From: Geodermatophilus tzadiensis
GTDB taxonomy: Bacteria; Actinomycetota; Actinomycetes; Mycobacteriales; Geodermatophilaceae
NCBI RefSeq assembly: GCF_003002915.1
Contig: NZ_PVTG01000022.1
Coordinates: 1-64,000 of the forward strand
Direction: 5' to 3'
DNA: 64,000 nt
Positions 51,688-61,106 of this stretch are shown piece by piece (position 1 is the stretch's first letter; the number at the start of each line of letters is the position of its first letter). The notes under the pieces are model-generated. The model worked only from the letters and a program-made list of their open reading frames with translations, was not told the origin of the DNA and did no database searches. The position numbers and the translations under genes were made by a program.

Positions 51688-52679
51688 CCGAGCCCGCCGC
51701 ACCCGCGGCAGCGACCGCCACGTCCGAGGAGGCCCCCCTGCACGCCGTCGTCCTGGCCGGTGGCCTGACCTTCGAGCGGGAGGTCAGCCTCTCCTCCGGC
51801 ACCCAGGTGGTGGAGGAGCTCGCCCGCGTCGGCGTGGACGCCGAGCTGCGCGACGCCGACGCCGAGCTGCTGCCCGGCCTGGCCGCCGTGCCGGCCGACG
51901 CGGTGTTCATCGCCCTGCACGGCGCCACGGGGGAGGACGGCGCGCTGCGGGCGGTCCTCGACCTGGCCGGCGTCCCCTACGTCGGCTCACCTGCCGCGGC
52001 CTGCCGCCTGGCGTGGGACAAGCCGGCGGCGAAGTCGGTGGTGCGCAGCGCCGGGCTGACGACGCCGGACTGGGTGGCGCTCCCGCACAGCACGTTCCGC
52101 GAGCTGGGCGCCGGCGCCGTCCTCGACCTCATCGTCGCCCGCCTCGGGCTGCCGCTGATGGTCAAGCCGGCGTCCGGCGGCTCGGCGCTGGGCGCGCAGA
52201 AGGTCGGCCGCGTCGAGGACCTGCCCGCCGCGATGGTCAGCTGCTTCGCCTACGGCGACACGGTGCTGGTCGAGCGGTTCGTCGACGGGGTCGAGCTCGC
52301 CGTCTCGGTGGTCGACCTGGGCGAGGGCCCGGAGGCGCTGCCGGCCGTGGAGATCGCCCCGGAGTCCGGCGTCTTCGACTACACCGCCCGCTACACCCCC
52401 GGGCTGACCGAGTACCACGCGCCGGCCCGGGTCCCCGGCGACGTCGCGGCCCGCGCGGCCGACCTCGCCGTGCGGGTGCACCGGGCGCTGGGGCTGGCCG
52501 ACCTCTCCCGCACCGACGCCATCGTCGACGCCGGCGGCGAGGTGCACTTCCTCGAGGTGAACGTCTCCCCGGGGCTGACCGAGACGTCGATGTTCCCCAT
52601 GGCCGTCGAGGCGGCCGGCCACGACCTCGGCGACGTCCTGTCCCGGCTGCTCACCCGGCGGGCCCGCGGCTCGGCCTGA
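51684..52679 (+). CDS. D-alanine-D-alanine ligase homologue (ATP-grasp)
   Basis: 331 residues from an ATG overlapping the previous stop. Ddl motifs: GGLTFEREVSLSSGTQV at the N-terminus, ALHGATGEDGALRAVLDLAG, the ATP-grasp lysine/glycine loop LMVKPASGGSALGAQKV, VERFVDGVELAVSVV, and the metal-binding end EVHFLEVNVSPGLTETSMFP. It is somewhat short and the first motif differs from canonical GGxSxEHxVS, so it may be a second Ddl or ligate another D-amino acid or dipeptide. The main actinobacterial ddl normally lies elsewhere. A strong terminator follows. Confidence 0.85.
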   Translation: MTEPAAPAAATATSEEAPLHAVVLAGGLTFEREVSLSSGTQVVEELARVGVDAELRDADAELLPGLAAVPADAVFIALHGATGEDGALRAVLDLAGVPYVGSPAAACRLAWDKPAAKSVVRSAGLTTPDWVALPHSTFRELGAGAVLDLIVARLGLPLMVKPASGGSALGAQKVGRVEDLPAAMVSCFAYGDTVLVERFVDGVELAVSVVDLGEGPEALPAVEIAPESGVFDYTARYTPGLTEYHAPARVPGDVAARAADLAVRVHRALGLADLSRTDAIVDAGGEVHFLEVNVSPGLTETSMFPMAVEAAGHDLGDVLSRLLTRRARGSA

Positions 52680-52695
52680 CCGCGTACCGACGCAC

Positions 52696-52732
52696 AGAGC
52701 CCGGGTTCCGTCCGTGACGGAACCCGGGCTCT
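52696..52732 (+). terminator. Hairpin terminator after ddl-like gene
   Basis: AGAGCCCGGGTTCCGTC with its exact complement and a 3-nt loop, 16 nt after the stop codon and before the convergent parB end. Confidence 0.9.
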
Positions 52733-52739
52733 GTCGTCC

Positions 52740-53816
52740 TCAGGTGCCGTCGGACTCCTCGCGGCGGCCGGTGACGTCCGGCGCCATCTGGCCGATGATG
52801 CGCTGCAGGTCGTCGACCGAGCCGAACTCGACAACGATGCGCCCCTTCGCCCGCCCGATCTGGATCTTCACCTTCGTCTCGAAGACGTCCGAGAGCCGGC
52901 CGGCGAGGTCCTCCACACCCGGCGCACTGAACCGGCGCGCCCGGCGACGCGACGCCGGCTGCTCGGCCGCGGCCAGCGCCACCGCCTCCTCGGTCGCCCG
53001 CACCGACAGCCCCTCGGCCACGATGCGGGTGGCGAGCGCGTCCTGCGCCTCGGCGTCGTCGAGGCCGAGCAGCGCCCGGGCGTGCCCCGCGGTGATCACG
53101 CCGGCGGCCACCCGGGTCTGGACCTTCACCGGCAGCTTGAGCAGCCGGATGGTGTTGGTGACCTGCGAGCGGCTGCGGCCGATCCGCTGCGCCAGCTCCT
53201 CGTGGGTGGCACCGAACTCCTCGAGCAGCTGCTGGTAGGCCGCGGCCTCCTCCAGCGGGTTGAGCTGGACGCGGTGGATGTTCTCCAGCAGGGCGTCGCG
53301 CAGCAGGGCGTCGTCCTCGGTGTCCCGGACGATCGCCGGCACCACCTCGAGCCCGGCGGCGCGGGCGGCCCGCAGTCGCCGCTCGCCCATGATGAGCTCG
53401 TAGCCGCCACCGTCCCCGTCGTCGCCGCTGCGCTCGCGGACGACGATCGGCTGCAGCAGACCGAACTCGCGCACCGAGTGGGTGAGCTCCTCGAGCGCCT
53501 CGTCGTCGAAGACCTGCCGCGGCTGCCGCGGGTTGGGGACGACCTCGCCGACCGACACCTCGCGCAGCTGCGCGCCGGGGACGCCGACGGCCTCCTCCCG
53601 CTGCCGGGCCACCTCCGCGGCGGCCTGCGCGGCCGGCGGGAGGACGGTGACCGGCGCCGGCGGAACCGCCTCCGGCGTCCCACCCGTCCCGCCCGTCTCG
53701 GCCGCGGGTGCGACGACCGGGCGGTCGGCGTCGGGCAGGGTCGGCTGCTCCACCGGCGGGGCGCTGGTGGGGATGAGCGCCGCCAGGCCCCGGCCGAGAC
53801 CGCCACGCTTGCTCAT
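52740..53816 (-). CDS. parB: Chromosome-partitioning CTPase ParB
   Basis: 358 residues from ATG 53816, which overlaps the parA stop. N-terminal [14 protein letters not shown] start typical of actinobacterial ParB, ParA-activating region, then the CTP-binding N domain ([20 protein letters not shown], and the box II motif [14 protein letters not shown]), the parS-binding HTH ([20 protein letters not shown]) and a C-terminal dimerisation domain. It loads on parS sites, two of which lie just upstream of parA, and spreads as a CTP-dependent clamp to organise the origin region. Confidence 0.97.
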   Translation of the reverse strand: MSKRGGLGRGLAALIPTSAPPVEQPTLPDADRPVVAPAAETGGTGGTPEAVPPAPVTVLPPAAQAAAEVARQREEAVGVPGAQLREVSVGEVVPNPRQPRQVFDDEALEELTHSVREFGLLQPIVVRERSGDDGDGGGYELIMGERRLRAARAAGLEVVPAIVRDTEDDALLRDALLENIHRVQLNPLEEAAAYQQLLEEFGATHEELAQRIGRSRSQVTNTIRLLKLPVKVQTRVAAGVITAGHARALLGLDDAEAQDALATRIVAEGLSVRATEEAVALAAAEQPASRRRARRFSAPGVEDLAGRLSDVFETKVKIQIGRAKGRIVVEFGSVDDLQRIIGQMAPDVTGRREESDGT

Positions 53817-54949
53817 CGGTTCTCCTCGTCGACGGACGTGCGCACGGGCAGGACGGCCGCGTCGGTGCCGGCGAAGGCCGCGCCCGCCAGGGAGCTGTCG
53901 GCCCGCGAGCCGGTGGCCGACGCCTGGGGACGGACGGCGGGCATCGGCGCGGTCACCGGCGGCGGGGGAGGCGGCGGGCTCATCGGCCGCGGGTCGACCT
54001 CGGGCGTGAGGTGCACGCCCCGCTCGGCGAACTCGCGGGCCGCCTCGACGTAGCTCGTCGACCCGCGCGAGCCCGGGTCGTAGGTGAGCACCGACTGGCC
54101 GTAGCCCGGCGCCTCCGACACCCGCACGTTGCGCGGGATGACGGTGGGCAGCACCAGCTCCCCGAAGTGGCTGCGCACCTCCTCGGCGACCTGGTCGGCG
54201 AGCTTCGTCCGCGCGTCGTACATCGTCAGCAGGATGGTGCGGACGGCGATCCCCGGGTTGAGGTGCGCGCGCACCAGCTCGATGTTGTTGAGCAGCTGGC
54301 CGAGGCCCTCCAGCGCGTAGTACTCGCACTGGATCGGGATGAGCACCTCGTCACCGGCCACCAGCGCGTTGAGCGTGAGCAGGCCGAGCGACGGCGGGCA
54401 GTCGATGAGGACGTAGTGCGGCCGCCGGTCCTCCGGCAGCGACTGCACGTAGCCCTCGATGGCGCGGCGCAGCCGGTACTCGCGGGCGACCACGGACACC
54501 AGCTCGATCTCCGCGCCGGCCAGGTCGATCGTCGCCGGGACGCAGCGCAGGTTCGGGCTGGCCGTCGTCGGGTGGACGACGTCGGCGAGCGAGCTGTCCC
54601 CGACCAGGGCGTCGTAGATCGACGGCGTCCCCACCGTGTGGTCGACACCGAGGGCCGTGGAGGTGTTGCCCTGCGGGTCCAGGTCGATGACCAGCACCCG
54701 CAGGCCGTAGAGGGCCAGCGCCACGCCGAGGTTGACCGTGGAGGTGGTCTTGCCGACGCCGCCCTTCTGGTTGGCGACGGTGACCACCCGCAGCCGGCCG
54801 GGCGCCGGGAAGGGCTCCTGGTCGGCGGCGTGCAGCACCCGCGTCGCGCGCAGCGCCTCCATGGCGATGGGGCTGTCGAAGTCCGTGCCGGAGGTGGCCG
54901 CCGTGTCGGCCGCGAGGCTGCTGCGCAGCCGCTGGCCCGGGTCGCTCAT
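53813..54949 (-). CDS. parA: Chromosome-partitioning ATPase ParA (Soj)
   Basis: 378 residues from ATG 54949 with GAGGAGGA upstream. Deviant Walker [20 protein letters not shown], Walker [19 protein letters not shown], and the switch region [15 protein letters not shown]-terminal tail of about 55 residues with eight consecutive prolines ([15 protein letters not shown]) is unusual and may bind a polar scaffold, as actinobacterial ParA binds pole proteins. Moves ParB-parS complexes after origin duplication. Confidence 0.97.
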   Translation of the reverse strand: MSDPGQRLRSSLAADTAATSGTDFDSPIAMEALRATRVLHAADQEPFPAPGRLRVVTVANQKGGVGKTTSTVNLGVALALYGLRVLVIDLDPQGNTSTALGVDHTVGTPSIYDALVGDSSLADVVHPTTASPNLRCVPATIDLAGAEIELVSVVAREYRLRRAIEGYVQSLPEDRRPHYVLIDCPPSLGLLTLNALVAGDEVLIPIQCEYYALEGLGQLLNNIELVRAHLNPGIAVRTILLTMYDARTKLADQVAEEVRSHFGELVLPTVIPRNVRVSEAPGYGQSVLTYDPGSRGSTSYVEAAREFAERGVHLTPEVDPRPMSPPPPPPPVTAPMPAVRPQASATGSRADSSLAGAAFAGTDAAVLPVRTSVDEENR

Positions 54950-54971
54950 CGCGGGTCCTCCTCGCCGACCC

Positions 54972-54985
54972 GTTTCACGTGGAAC
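54972..54985. promoter_or_regulatory. parS site GTTTCACGTGGAAC
   Basis: One mismatch from the perfect palindromic form; between parA and rsmG, 23 bp upstream of parA. Confidence 0.9.
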
Positions 54986-55005
54986 GGGTCGGGTAGCTGT
55001 GCGGG

Positions 55006-55019
55006 GTTCCACGTGGAAC
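55006..55019. promoter_or_regulatory. parS site GTTCCACGTGGAAC
   Basis: Perfect palindrome, 21 bp from the first parS, between parA and the end of rsmG. This is the conventional location of primary parS sites near parAB. Confidence 0.92.
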
Positions 55020-55033
55020 GGCGCGCCGCCGGC

Positions 55034-55696
55034 TCACCGCGACCCACGGGTCATGACCACCACGGTAGTGGCAGCCTCCCCCAGCCCCGCGCCGACAGCC
55101 CGGGGGTGCACGTTCCGCATCCCCGCGCGTTCCAGCTCGGGGAGCAGCGCCGGCAGCTCCTCCAGGGCGCGGGCGCCGACGAGCGCCACGAGCTGCGCGC
55201 CGGGCCGCAGCAGGCCGCGGCACCAGCCGACCAGGCGGGGCAGCGCGGCGACCGCCCGGGCGGTCACCACGTCCACCGGGCCGACCGTCCGGACCACCGC
55301 CCGCTCCTCGGCGCGGCCGCGGACCACCCGCCACGGCACGCCGAGCTCGGCGACGACCTCCTCGAGGAACTCCACCCGGCGGGCCATCGGCTCGACCAGG
55401 GTGAGCTCCACGTCGGGCCGGGCCAGCGCCAGGGGGACGCCGGGCAGGCCGGCGCCGCTGCCGACGTCGACCACCCGGGCACCCTCGGGCACCGCCTCGG
55501 CCACCGCCGCGCTGTTGAGGACGTGGCGTTCCCACAGCCGTGGGACCTCACGCGGCCCGATGAGCCCACGCGTCACACCGTCACCCGCCAGCCGGGCGAC
55601 GTAGCGCTCGGCGGCGGGCAGCGCGTCGCCGAACACCGAGCGGGCGACGTCGGGCACCGGCGGCGCCCCGGCCTGGGGAGCAGCGGGCTCGGTCAC
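55034..55696 (-). CDS. rsmG: 16S rRNA m7G527 methyltransferase RsmG (GidB)
   Basis: 220 residues from a GTG that overlaps the jag stop. RsmG signature LIGPREVPRLWERHVLNSAAV, the SAM-binding motif RVVDVGSGAGLPGVPLAL and the downstream VTARAVAALPRLVGW. Methylates G527 of 16S rRNA with S-adenosylmethionine; in other bacteria loss gives low-level streptomycin resistance. Position between jag and parA is conserved. Confidence 0.95.
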   Translation of the reverse strand: MTEPAAPQAGAPPVPDVARSVFGDALPAAERYVARLAGDGVTRGLIGPREVPRLWERHVLNSAAVAEAVPEGARVVDVGSGAGLPGVPLALARPDVELTLVEPMARRVEFLEEVVAELGVPWRVVRGRAEERAVVRTVGPVDVVTARAVAALPRLVGWCRGLLRPGAQLVALVGARALEELPALLPELERAGMRNVHPRAVGAGLGEAATTVVVMTRGSR

Positions 55697-56376
55697 CGAT
55701 CCGGCAGGACCACGACGCGCCGGTTCGGCTCCTCGCCCTCCGACTCGCTGTGCACCCCGGAGACCCCGGCGATGACGTCGTGGACGACCTTGCGCTCGAA
55801 CGGGTTCATCGGCACCAGGCGCTCGGCCTGCCGGCTGCTCGCCACCCGCTGCGCGGCCTCCGCGGCCAGCGAGGTGAGGTCGGCGCGGCGCTTGGCCCGG
55901 TAGCCGCCGATGTCGAGCATCAGCCGGCTGCGCACGCCGGTGGACTGCGCCACGGCCAGGCGGGTCAGCTCCTGCAGGGCCTCCAGCACCGAGCCGTCGG
56001 ACCCGACCAGGTCCCGCAGATCGCCGCCGACGATGGCCACGGAGGCGCGGTCGCCCTCGACGTCGAGGTCGATGTCGCCGTCCACGTCGAGGATGTCGAG
56101 CAGCCGCTCGAGGTAGTCACCGGCGACGTCGCCCTCGCGGACGAGCAGGTCGGTGCCGGTCGTCCGGGCACCGGTCCCGGTGTCCGCGGTGTCGGTGTCG
56201 GAGTCGAGGTCGACCTCGTCGGCCGGCTCGACGAGCGCGTCGGCGCCGGCGTCGTCGCGGTCGGGCAGGTCGGTGGGCCCGTCCGGCGGAGTGGCCGGCG
56301 CGGGGCTCAGGACGGCGCCGGCGGTCGCCTCGGCGGTCGCGGCGGTGTCGGCGGGCGGCTGGTGCGGAGCGCTCAC
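55693..56376 (-). CDS. jag: Jag/KhpB RNA-binding protein (KH-R3H)
   Basis: 227 residues from GTG 56376 with GGAGG six nt upstream. An acidic Ala/Pro/Asp-rich N-terminal third (about 1-75) lacks the usual Jag_N domain. A KH domain follows (YLERLLDILDVDGDIDLDVEG ... LVGSDGSVLEALQELTRLAV), then an R3H domain at the end (FERKVVHDVIAGVSGVHSES). RNA-binding protein linked to YidC and cell-wall growth in Gram-positive bacteria. Confidence 0.93.
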   Translation of the reverse strand: MSAPHQPPADTAATAEATAGAVLSPAPATPPDGPTDLPDRDDAGADALVEPADEVDLDSDTDTADTGTGARTTGTDLLVREGDVAGDYLERLLDILDVDGDIDLDVEGDRASVAIVGGDLRDLVGSDGSVLEALQELTRLAVAQSTGVRSRLMLDIGGYRAKRRADLTSLAAEAAQRVASSRQAERLVPMNPFERKVVHDVIAGVSGVHSESEGEEPNRRVVVLPDR

Positions 56377-56490
56377 GGAGGGACCTCCAGTCGGTGGGGG
56401 CAGCCGGGTGGACCCGGTGGTCTGGGGTGCCGGGCGCGGTGGGAGGCGCACGGCCCGGCGGGGGGGCGGCCACGTCGGGCCGCCGCGGGG

Positions 56491-57687
56491 TCAGCGGCGC
56501 TTGCGCTTCCCGCCGGTGCCCGCGGGGCGCCCGTGCGGCGCGCGGTTGGCCGGCCGGGAGCCGCTCTTGCCGCCCCCGCCGGCGCGGCCGGGGGAGGCGC
56601 CGGACGCGGTGCTGCCGGTCCCGTTGCCGCCGGTCCCGTTGCCGCCGGTGCCGGTGGCACCCGCGGTGCCGTCGGTCCCGGCGGAGGCCGGCGGCGCGTC
56701 GTCGGGACCGGCCGGGGCGGCGTCCTGGGACAGCGTCACGCCGGGGGCGGGCGTCTCGGCGTCGCGGTCGCCGTCCTTGCCCAGGTCCACCCCGGTCGTC
56801 GCGGGGCGGCCGCCCCTGGTGCGCACCGGCTTGGCGCCGGGCTTGGGGGCGAGGGTCCGGGGGTCGACGGGGGGCTTGTCGGCCGCGGCCTTGGCCAGCG
56901 CGGCGGGGGAGCCGGGCGGGGGCAGCTTGCGCAGGATGAAGAACTGCTGGCCCAGCGTCCACAGGTTGTTGGTCATCCAGTACAGGAGGACGCCGATCGG
57001 GAAGAAGAAGCCGGTGACGAACAGGCTGACCGGCATGCCGTAGAGCAGCAGCTTCTGCACCATCGCGGCCTGGCCCTCGACCGGGCCGGAGCGCCGCATG
57101 ATCTGCTTCTGCGTGATGAAGGTGGTCACGCACATGATCACCATGAGGATCAGCGCGACGGTGCGGATGCCGGCCGAGCTGACACCGGGCAGCGCCAGGA
57201 TGTCGACGGCCTTCTGGCCGGTCATGTTGAACGACGAGGAGATGGGCGCGCCGAACAGCTCGGCCTTGGCCGCCTGGTCGGTGAGGGTGTCGTCCCAGCT
57301 GTAGAGGCCGGGGGCGCCCGGCCGCAGCCGGCGCAGGACGTGGAACAGCGACAGGAAGACCGGGATCTGCGGGACGATCGGCAGGCAGCCGGCCAGCGGG
57401 TTGACCCCGCGCTCCTTCTGCAGCGCCATCATCGCCTGGCTGAAGCCCTGCCGGTCGGCGCCGTACTGCTTGCGCAGCTTCTGGATCTCCGGCTGGATCT
57501 CCTGCATCGCCCGCTGGCTCTTCACCTGCTTGACGAACAGGGGGAAGAGGATCAGCCGGACGGTGACCACCAGGAAGACGATCGACAGCGCCCAGGTGAT
57601 GCCGCCCTCGGGGGGCAGGAACGTCGAGAACACCCCGTGCCACGTCTTCATGACGAAGGCGATCGCGGTGTACAGCCAGTCAAGCAA
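56491..57687 (-). CDS. yidC: Membrane protein insertase YidC (Oxa1-type)
   Basis: 398 residues from a TTG at 57687, chosen for the AGGAGG six nt upstream and the fit of [11 protein letters not shown] to actinobacterial YidC starts. Oxa1 core of five transmembrane segments between about 8 and 265 ([20 protein letters not shown] with the hydrophilic-groove Arg; [47 protein letters not shown]). The C-terminal third is disordered: Gly/Thr/Asn repeats from a 15-bp DNA repeat (56605-56660) and a basic end (GGKRKRR), which may bind ribosomes. Inserts membrane proteins with or without Sec. Confidence 0.95.
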   Translation of the reverse strand: MLDWLYTAIAFVMKTWHGVFSTFLPPEGGITWALSIVFLVVTVRLILFPLFVKQVKSQRAMQEIQPEIQKLRKQYGADRQGFSQAMMALQKERGVNPLAGCLPIVPQIPVFLSLFHVLRRLRPGAPGLYSWDDTLTDQAAKAELFGAPISSSFNMTGQKAVDILALPGVSSAGIRTVALILMVIMCVTTFITQKQIMRRSGPVEGQAAMVQKLLLYGMPVSLFVTGFFFPIGVLLYWMTNNLWTLGQQFFILRKLPPPGSPAALAKAAADKPPVDPRTLAPKPGAKPVRTRGGRPATTGVDLGKDGDRDAETPAPGVTLSQDAAPAGPDDAPPASAGTDGTAGATGTGGNGTGGNGTGSTASGASPGRAGGGGKSGSRPANRAPHGRPAGTGGKRKRR

Positions 57688-58099
57688 CGCCAGCCTCCTG
57701 CTGCGGGGACCGGCGCTGAGCCGGTGGGGTGTCGGGGGCGGGACGACGGGCGCCGTCGGCGGCGGGCACCCCGGGAGGTGCCGCTGTCCTCGACGGACGA
57801 CCGGCCCCGCCGGTTCCGGCCGTCGCCCGCCCGGCGCGCGCCGCCGGCACCGGGTCGAAGCCGCCGGGGTGCCAGGGCGCGCACTTCAGCAGCCGCCGCA
57901 GTGCCAGCCACGAGCCGCGGGCGGCACCGTGCACCGCCACCGCCTCGGCGGCGTAGGCGCTGCAGGTCGGCGCGAAGCGGCAGCGCGGCGGCAGCGCCGG
58001 GCTGACGGCGCGGGAGTAGAAGCCGATGGCGCCCAGCAGGGCACGGGCGACCGCCCCGCGGCGGCGGGCCGGGCCGGGCGGCGCGGGCTCGGCGGTCAC
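57680..58099 (-). CDS. yidD: Membrane protein insertion efficiency factor YidD
   Basis: 139 residues from GTG 58099, overlapping rnpA by 4 nt and yidC by 8 nt. The YidD core is [22 protein letters not shown] and [16 protein letters not shown] ending [16 protein letters not shown], with three conserved cysteines. A Pro/Ala-rich C-terminal tail of about 50 residues is extra. Assists YidC at the membrane. Confidence 0.93.
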   Translation of the reverse strand: MTAEPAPPGPARRRGAVARALLGAIGFYSRAVSPALPPRCRFAPTCSAYAAEAVAVHGAARGSWLALRRLLKCAPWHPGGFDPVPAARAGRATAGTGGAGRPSRTAAPPGVPAADGARRPAPDTPPAQRRSPQQEAGVA

Positions 58100-58491
58100 G
58101 AGGAGCGCGTCCGCTCGGCCAGCACCCGGTCCAGGCCGGCGGCGAGGTCGCGGCGCAGCTCGGCGGAGGTCGCCGTCCCGGCCTCGGGGCGCGCGCGGAC
58201 CACCAGGTCGGCGGTCGCGGGCAGCCGGGGCAGCTCCTCGCGGACGGCGGCACGCAGCCGCCGGGTCACGCGGTGGCGCACCACGGAGTTGCCGACGGTC
58301 CTGCCGACGACGAAACCCGCCCGCGGACCGTCCGGGGCCTCCCCGGGCACGCCAGGACCCCCGGCCGGAGAGGCCGGGGGTCGGACGGGGAGGTAGTGGA
58401 GGACCATGGTCGGCCGACCGGCACGCCGGCCCGACCGGACGACCGCGGTGAACTCCGGACGCCGGCGCAGGCGGGCCTGCGCGGGCAGCAC
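58096..58491 (-). CDS. rnpA: Ribonuclease P protein component
   Basis: 131 residues from GTG 58491, one nt after the rpmH stop. Starts [20 protein letters not shown] and carries the RNR motif region [20 protein letters not shown]. Protein cofactor of the tRNA 5'-processing ribozyme. An insertion of about 15 residues ([19 protein letters not shown]) precedes the conserved core. The RNA subunit gene is not in this window. Confidence 0.94.
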   Translation of the reverse strand: MLPAQARLRRRPEFTAVVRSGRRAGRPTMVLHYLPVRPPASPAGGPGVPGEAPDGPRAGFVVGRTVGNSVVRHRVTRRLRAAVREELPRLPATADLVVRARPEAGTATSAELRRDLAAGLDRVLAERTRSS

Positions 58492-58492
58492 C

Positions 58493-58630
58493 TCAGGCGG
58501 AGAGCTTCTCGCGACCCTTGCGGCGGCGACCGGCGAGGATCGCGCGGCCCGCACGGGTGCGCATCCGCAGCCGGAAGCCGTGGGTCTTGGACCGGCGGCG
58601 GTTGTTCGGCTGGAAGGTGCGCTTGCTCAC
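58493..58630 (-). CDS. rpmH: 50S ribosomal protein L34
   Basis: 45 residues from GTG 58630 to the TGA at 58493-58495. [19 protein letters not shown], then [20 protein letters not shown] and the end REKLSA: an unmistakable L34. First gene of the rpmH-rnpA-yidD-yidC-jag-rsmG cluster. Confidence 0.97.
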   Translation of the reverse strand: MSKRTFQPNNRRRSKTHGFRLRMRTRAGRAILAGRRRKGREKLSA

Positions 58631-59230
58631 GGGGTACTCCTACGGCGGGACGTCGGCGGTGCGGCCGGCCGGTGGGCAGGCACGCGCGCGGACCGGCGGC
58701 AGGGCTGTGCCCGGGCCGGTCCACGGACTCCGCCAAGCATAACCCGAGGACCGCGCCCCCCGGGACGGCCTCCCGGGCCGGCCTGGGGTCCTCCCGCCGC
58801 GGCGTCGACCGGACAGGCTCTCGCCGCCCGGCGGACACGCGGTGTCGGCGCGCCGACGGGAGGGCGACGACACGCCGACCGACACGCGCACCGGGCGTCC
58901 CACGGGCACCCGGGCGTCGTTGCCGGGCTGTGGACGGGGCTGTTAGCGTCGCCGTCGCTCCGGTCCGGGCAACTCCGCCCGCACCCGGGAGCCGACCACC
59001 CGGTCGACCGACCGCCGTCCGCCTCGAGCCGTCTCCGACCTCCCTCCCGACCAGCGACGACGCCGTCACGGCCTGACATCCCCAGGTCGACAAGGCGCCG
59101 TGTCGCCGGTCGTGCACAGCCTGTGGACACTCGTGTGGAACACCTGTGTCCGGATGTCCACAAGGGGACAGCTGCGGCGCGGGACGCCGGGCCGGACACG
59201 GGGACGACACAGCTTGGGGAGGACACGGTC
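58631..59230. promoter_or_regulatory. rpmH-dnaA divergent regulatory region
   Basis: 600 bp without a gene. For rpmH, a minus-strand TATGCT -10 element lies at 58737-58742, giving a leader of about 100 nt. For dnaA, TTGCCG (58921-58926) and TAGCGT (58945-58950) with an 18-bp spacer form a good promoter that contains a DnaA-box-like CTGTGGACG (58929-58937). Further boxes lie closer to dnaA: CTGTGGACA (59121-59129) and ATGTCCACA (59154-59162). These fit DnaA autoregulation. Confidence 0.6.
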
Positions 59231-61069
59231 ATGGCCGATGCCACGGTCGACCTGGCGGAGGTCTGGGACTCGGTCCGCGAACGGCTGGCGACCAGCCTGA
59301 CCCGTCAGCAGAACGCGATGCTCAACCTCACCCGGCCGGTGGGCCTGGTGGGCGGCACCGCGGTGCTGGCCGCCCCGAACGAGTTCACCCAGACCGTGCT
59401 CGAGTCGCGCATGCGCCGGGTGCTGGCCGAGGCGCTGTCCGAGCAGCTCGGCCGCGACATCGGTGTCGCCATCCAGCTCGAGGACGTCCCCGCCGGCACC
59501 GCGGCGACGGCACCGGCGCAGCCCACCCGCCGGCCGTGGACGCCGGCCGCCGACCTGCCCTCCGACGAGGAGCGCGAGCGGGCCGACGACGGCCGCAGCG
59601 CGTTCGGCGTCCGCAGCGACGCGCGCCCGCTGGACCGGCCCGCCGGCGCCGGCAGCGGCTACGAGCCCGGCCCCGGGTACGACACCCCGGCCTACGACGC
59701 CCCGGCCTACGACCCCCCCGCCTACGACGCGCCGTCCTTCGACGGCCCGTCCTACGACACCCCCTACGACCAGCCCGCCGCCGGCGCCCCCGCGGCCGAG
59801 CGCGGCGGGGCCGAGGAGTGGGGCGCCACCGACTGGAGCCCGGCCGGCCGCGGGCGCGGCACCGGCCGCCGCCGCGGCGTGCGCCCGGGCGAGGGCGCCG
59901 AGGTGCTGCCCTTCGACCTCGGCGACGACCTCCCGCCCGCGCCCGAGGAGGAGCCCGCCCCGCGCCGGGGCGGCGGCCGGACCGGTGGCGGCGCCGTCCC
60001 GCTGTTCGGCGACCGGCGCGCGCCCGCCGGCCAGGACCCCGGGCTCAACCCCAAGTACGTCTTCGACAGCTTCGTCATCGGCAACAGCAACCGCTTCGCC
60101 CACGCCGCCGCGGTCGCCGTCGCCGAGGCTCCGGCGCGTGCCTACAACCCGCTGTTCGTCTACGGCGACTCCGGGCTCGGCAAGACGCACCTGCTGCACG
60201 CGATCGGGCACTACGCGGCGCGGATGTTCCCCAACGTGCGGGTGCGCTACGTGAGCACCGAGGAGTTCACCAACGAGTTCATCAACCTGGTGCACTCCGG
60301 CCGGGCCGAGGACTTCCGCCGCCGCTATCGCGACATCGACTTCCTGCTCATCGACGACATCCAGTTCCTGGAGCGCGCCGAGCGGACGCAGGAGGAGTTC
60401 TTCCACACCTTCAACACGCTGCACAACGCCAGCAAGCAGATCGTCATCACCTCCGACCGGGCGCCGAAGAAGCTGACGACGCTGGAGGACCGGCTGCGCA
60501 CGCGGTTCGAGTGGGGCCTGATCACCGACGTCCAGGCGCCGGACCTGGAGACCCGCATCGCCATCCTGCGGAAGAAGGCCTACGGCGAGCGGCTGCAGGC
60601 GCCCGACCCGGTGCTGGAGTTCATCGCCAGCAAGGTGCAGACCAACATTCGCGAGCTCGAGGGCGCGCTGATCCGGGTCACCGCGTTCGCGTCGCTGAAC
60701 AAGCAGCAGGTGGACCTGCCGCTGGCCGAGCTGGTGCTCAAGGACCTCATCAGCGACGAGCAGGGCCCGCAGATCACCGCGGCGATCATCATGGCGGCCA
60801 CCGCGGAGTACTTCTCCGTGACGATGGAGGAGCTGCAGGGCGCCAACCGCAGCCGCACGCTGGTCAACGCCCGCCAGATCGCCATGTACCTGTGCCGGGA
60901 GCTCACCGAGCTGTCCCTGCCGCGGATCGGCGCCTCCTTCGGCGGCAAGGACCACACCACGGTCATGCACGCCGTCAAGAAGATCACCAACCTGATGAGC
61001 GAGCGGCGGGCGACCTACACGCAGGTCACCGAGCTGACCGCCCGCATCAAGAGCCGCGCGCGGCAGTGA
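59231..61069 (+). CDS. dnaA: Chromosomal replication initiator DnaA
   Basis: 612 residues from ATG 59231 with GGGAGGA upstream. Domain I (about 1-85, [20 protein letters not shown]), a long disordered domain II (about 95-280) with repeated YDxPxYD units and an Arg/Gly segment, domain III AAA+ ATPase (Walker [17 protein letters not shown] at 311-326; Walker [12 protein letters not shown]; sensor region [10 protein letters not shown]), and domain IV with the DnaA-box signature in [24 protein letters not shown]. Binds oriC, melts it and loads DnaB. Domain II is much longer than in E. coli, as in streptomycetes. Confidence 0.98.
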   Translation: MADATVDLAEVWDSVRERLATSLTRQQNAMLNLTRPVGLVGGTAVLAAPNEFTQTVLESRMRRVLAEALSEQLGRDIGVAIQLEDVPAGTAATAPAQPTRRPWTPAADLPSDEERERADDGRSAFGVRSDARPLDRPAGAGSGYEPGPGYDTPAYDAPAYDPPAYDAPSFDGPSYDTPYDQPAAGAPAAERGGAEEWGATDWSPAGRGRGTGRRRGVRPGEGAEVLPFDLGDDLPPAPEEEPAPRRGGGRTGGGAVPLFGDRRAPAGQDPGLNPKYVFDSFVIGNSNRFAHAAAVAVAEAPARAYNPLFVYGDSGLGKTHLLHAIGHYAARMFPNVRVRYVSTEEFTNEFINLVHSGRAEDFRRRYRDIDFLLIDDIQFLERAERTQEEFFHTFNTLHNASKQIVITSDRAPKKLTTLEDRLRTRFEWGLITDVQAPDLETRIAILRKKAYGERLQAPDPVLEFIASKVQTNIRELEGALIRVTAFASLNKQQVDLPLAELVLKDLISDEQGPQITAAIIMAATAEYFSVTMEELQGANRSRTLVNARQIAMYLCRELTELSLPRIGASFGGKDHTTVMHAVKKITNLMSERRATYTQVTELTARIKSRARQ

Positions 61070-61106
61070 CGCCGTCGTCCTCCCGGACGACACCCCGGCC
61101 CGCGGC

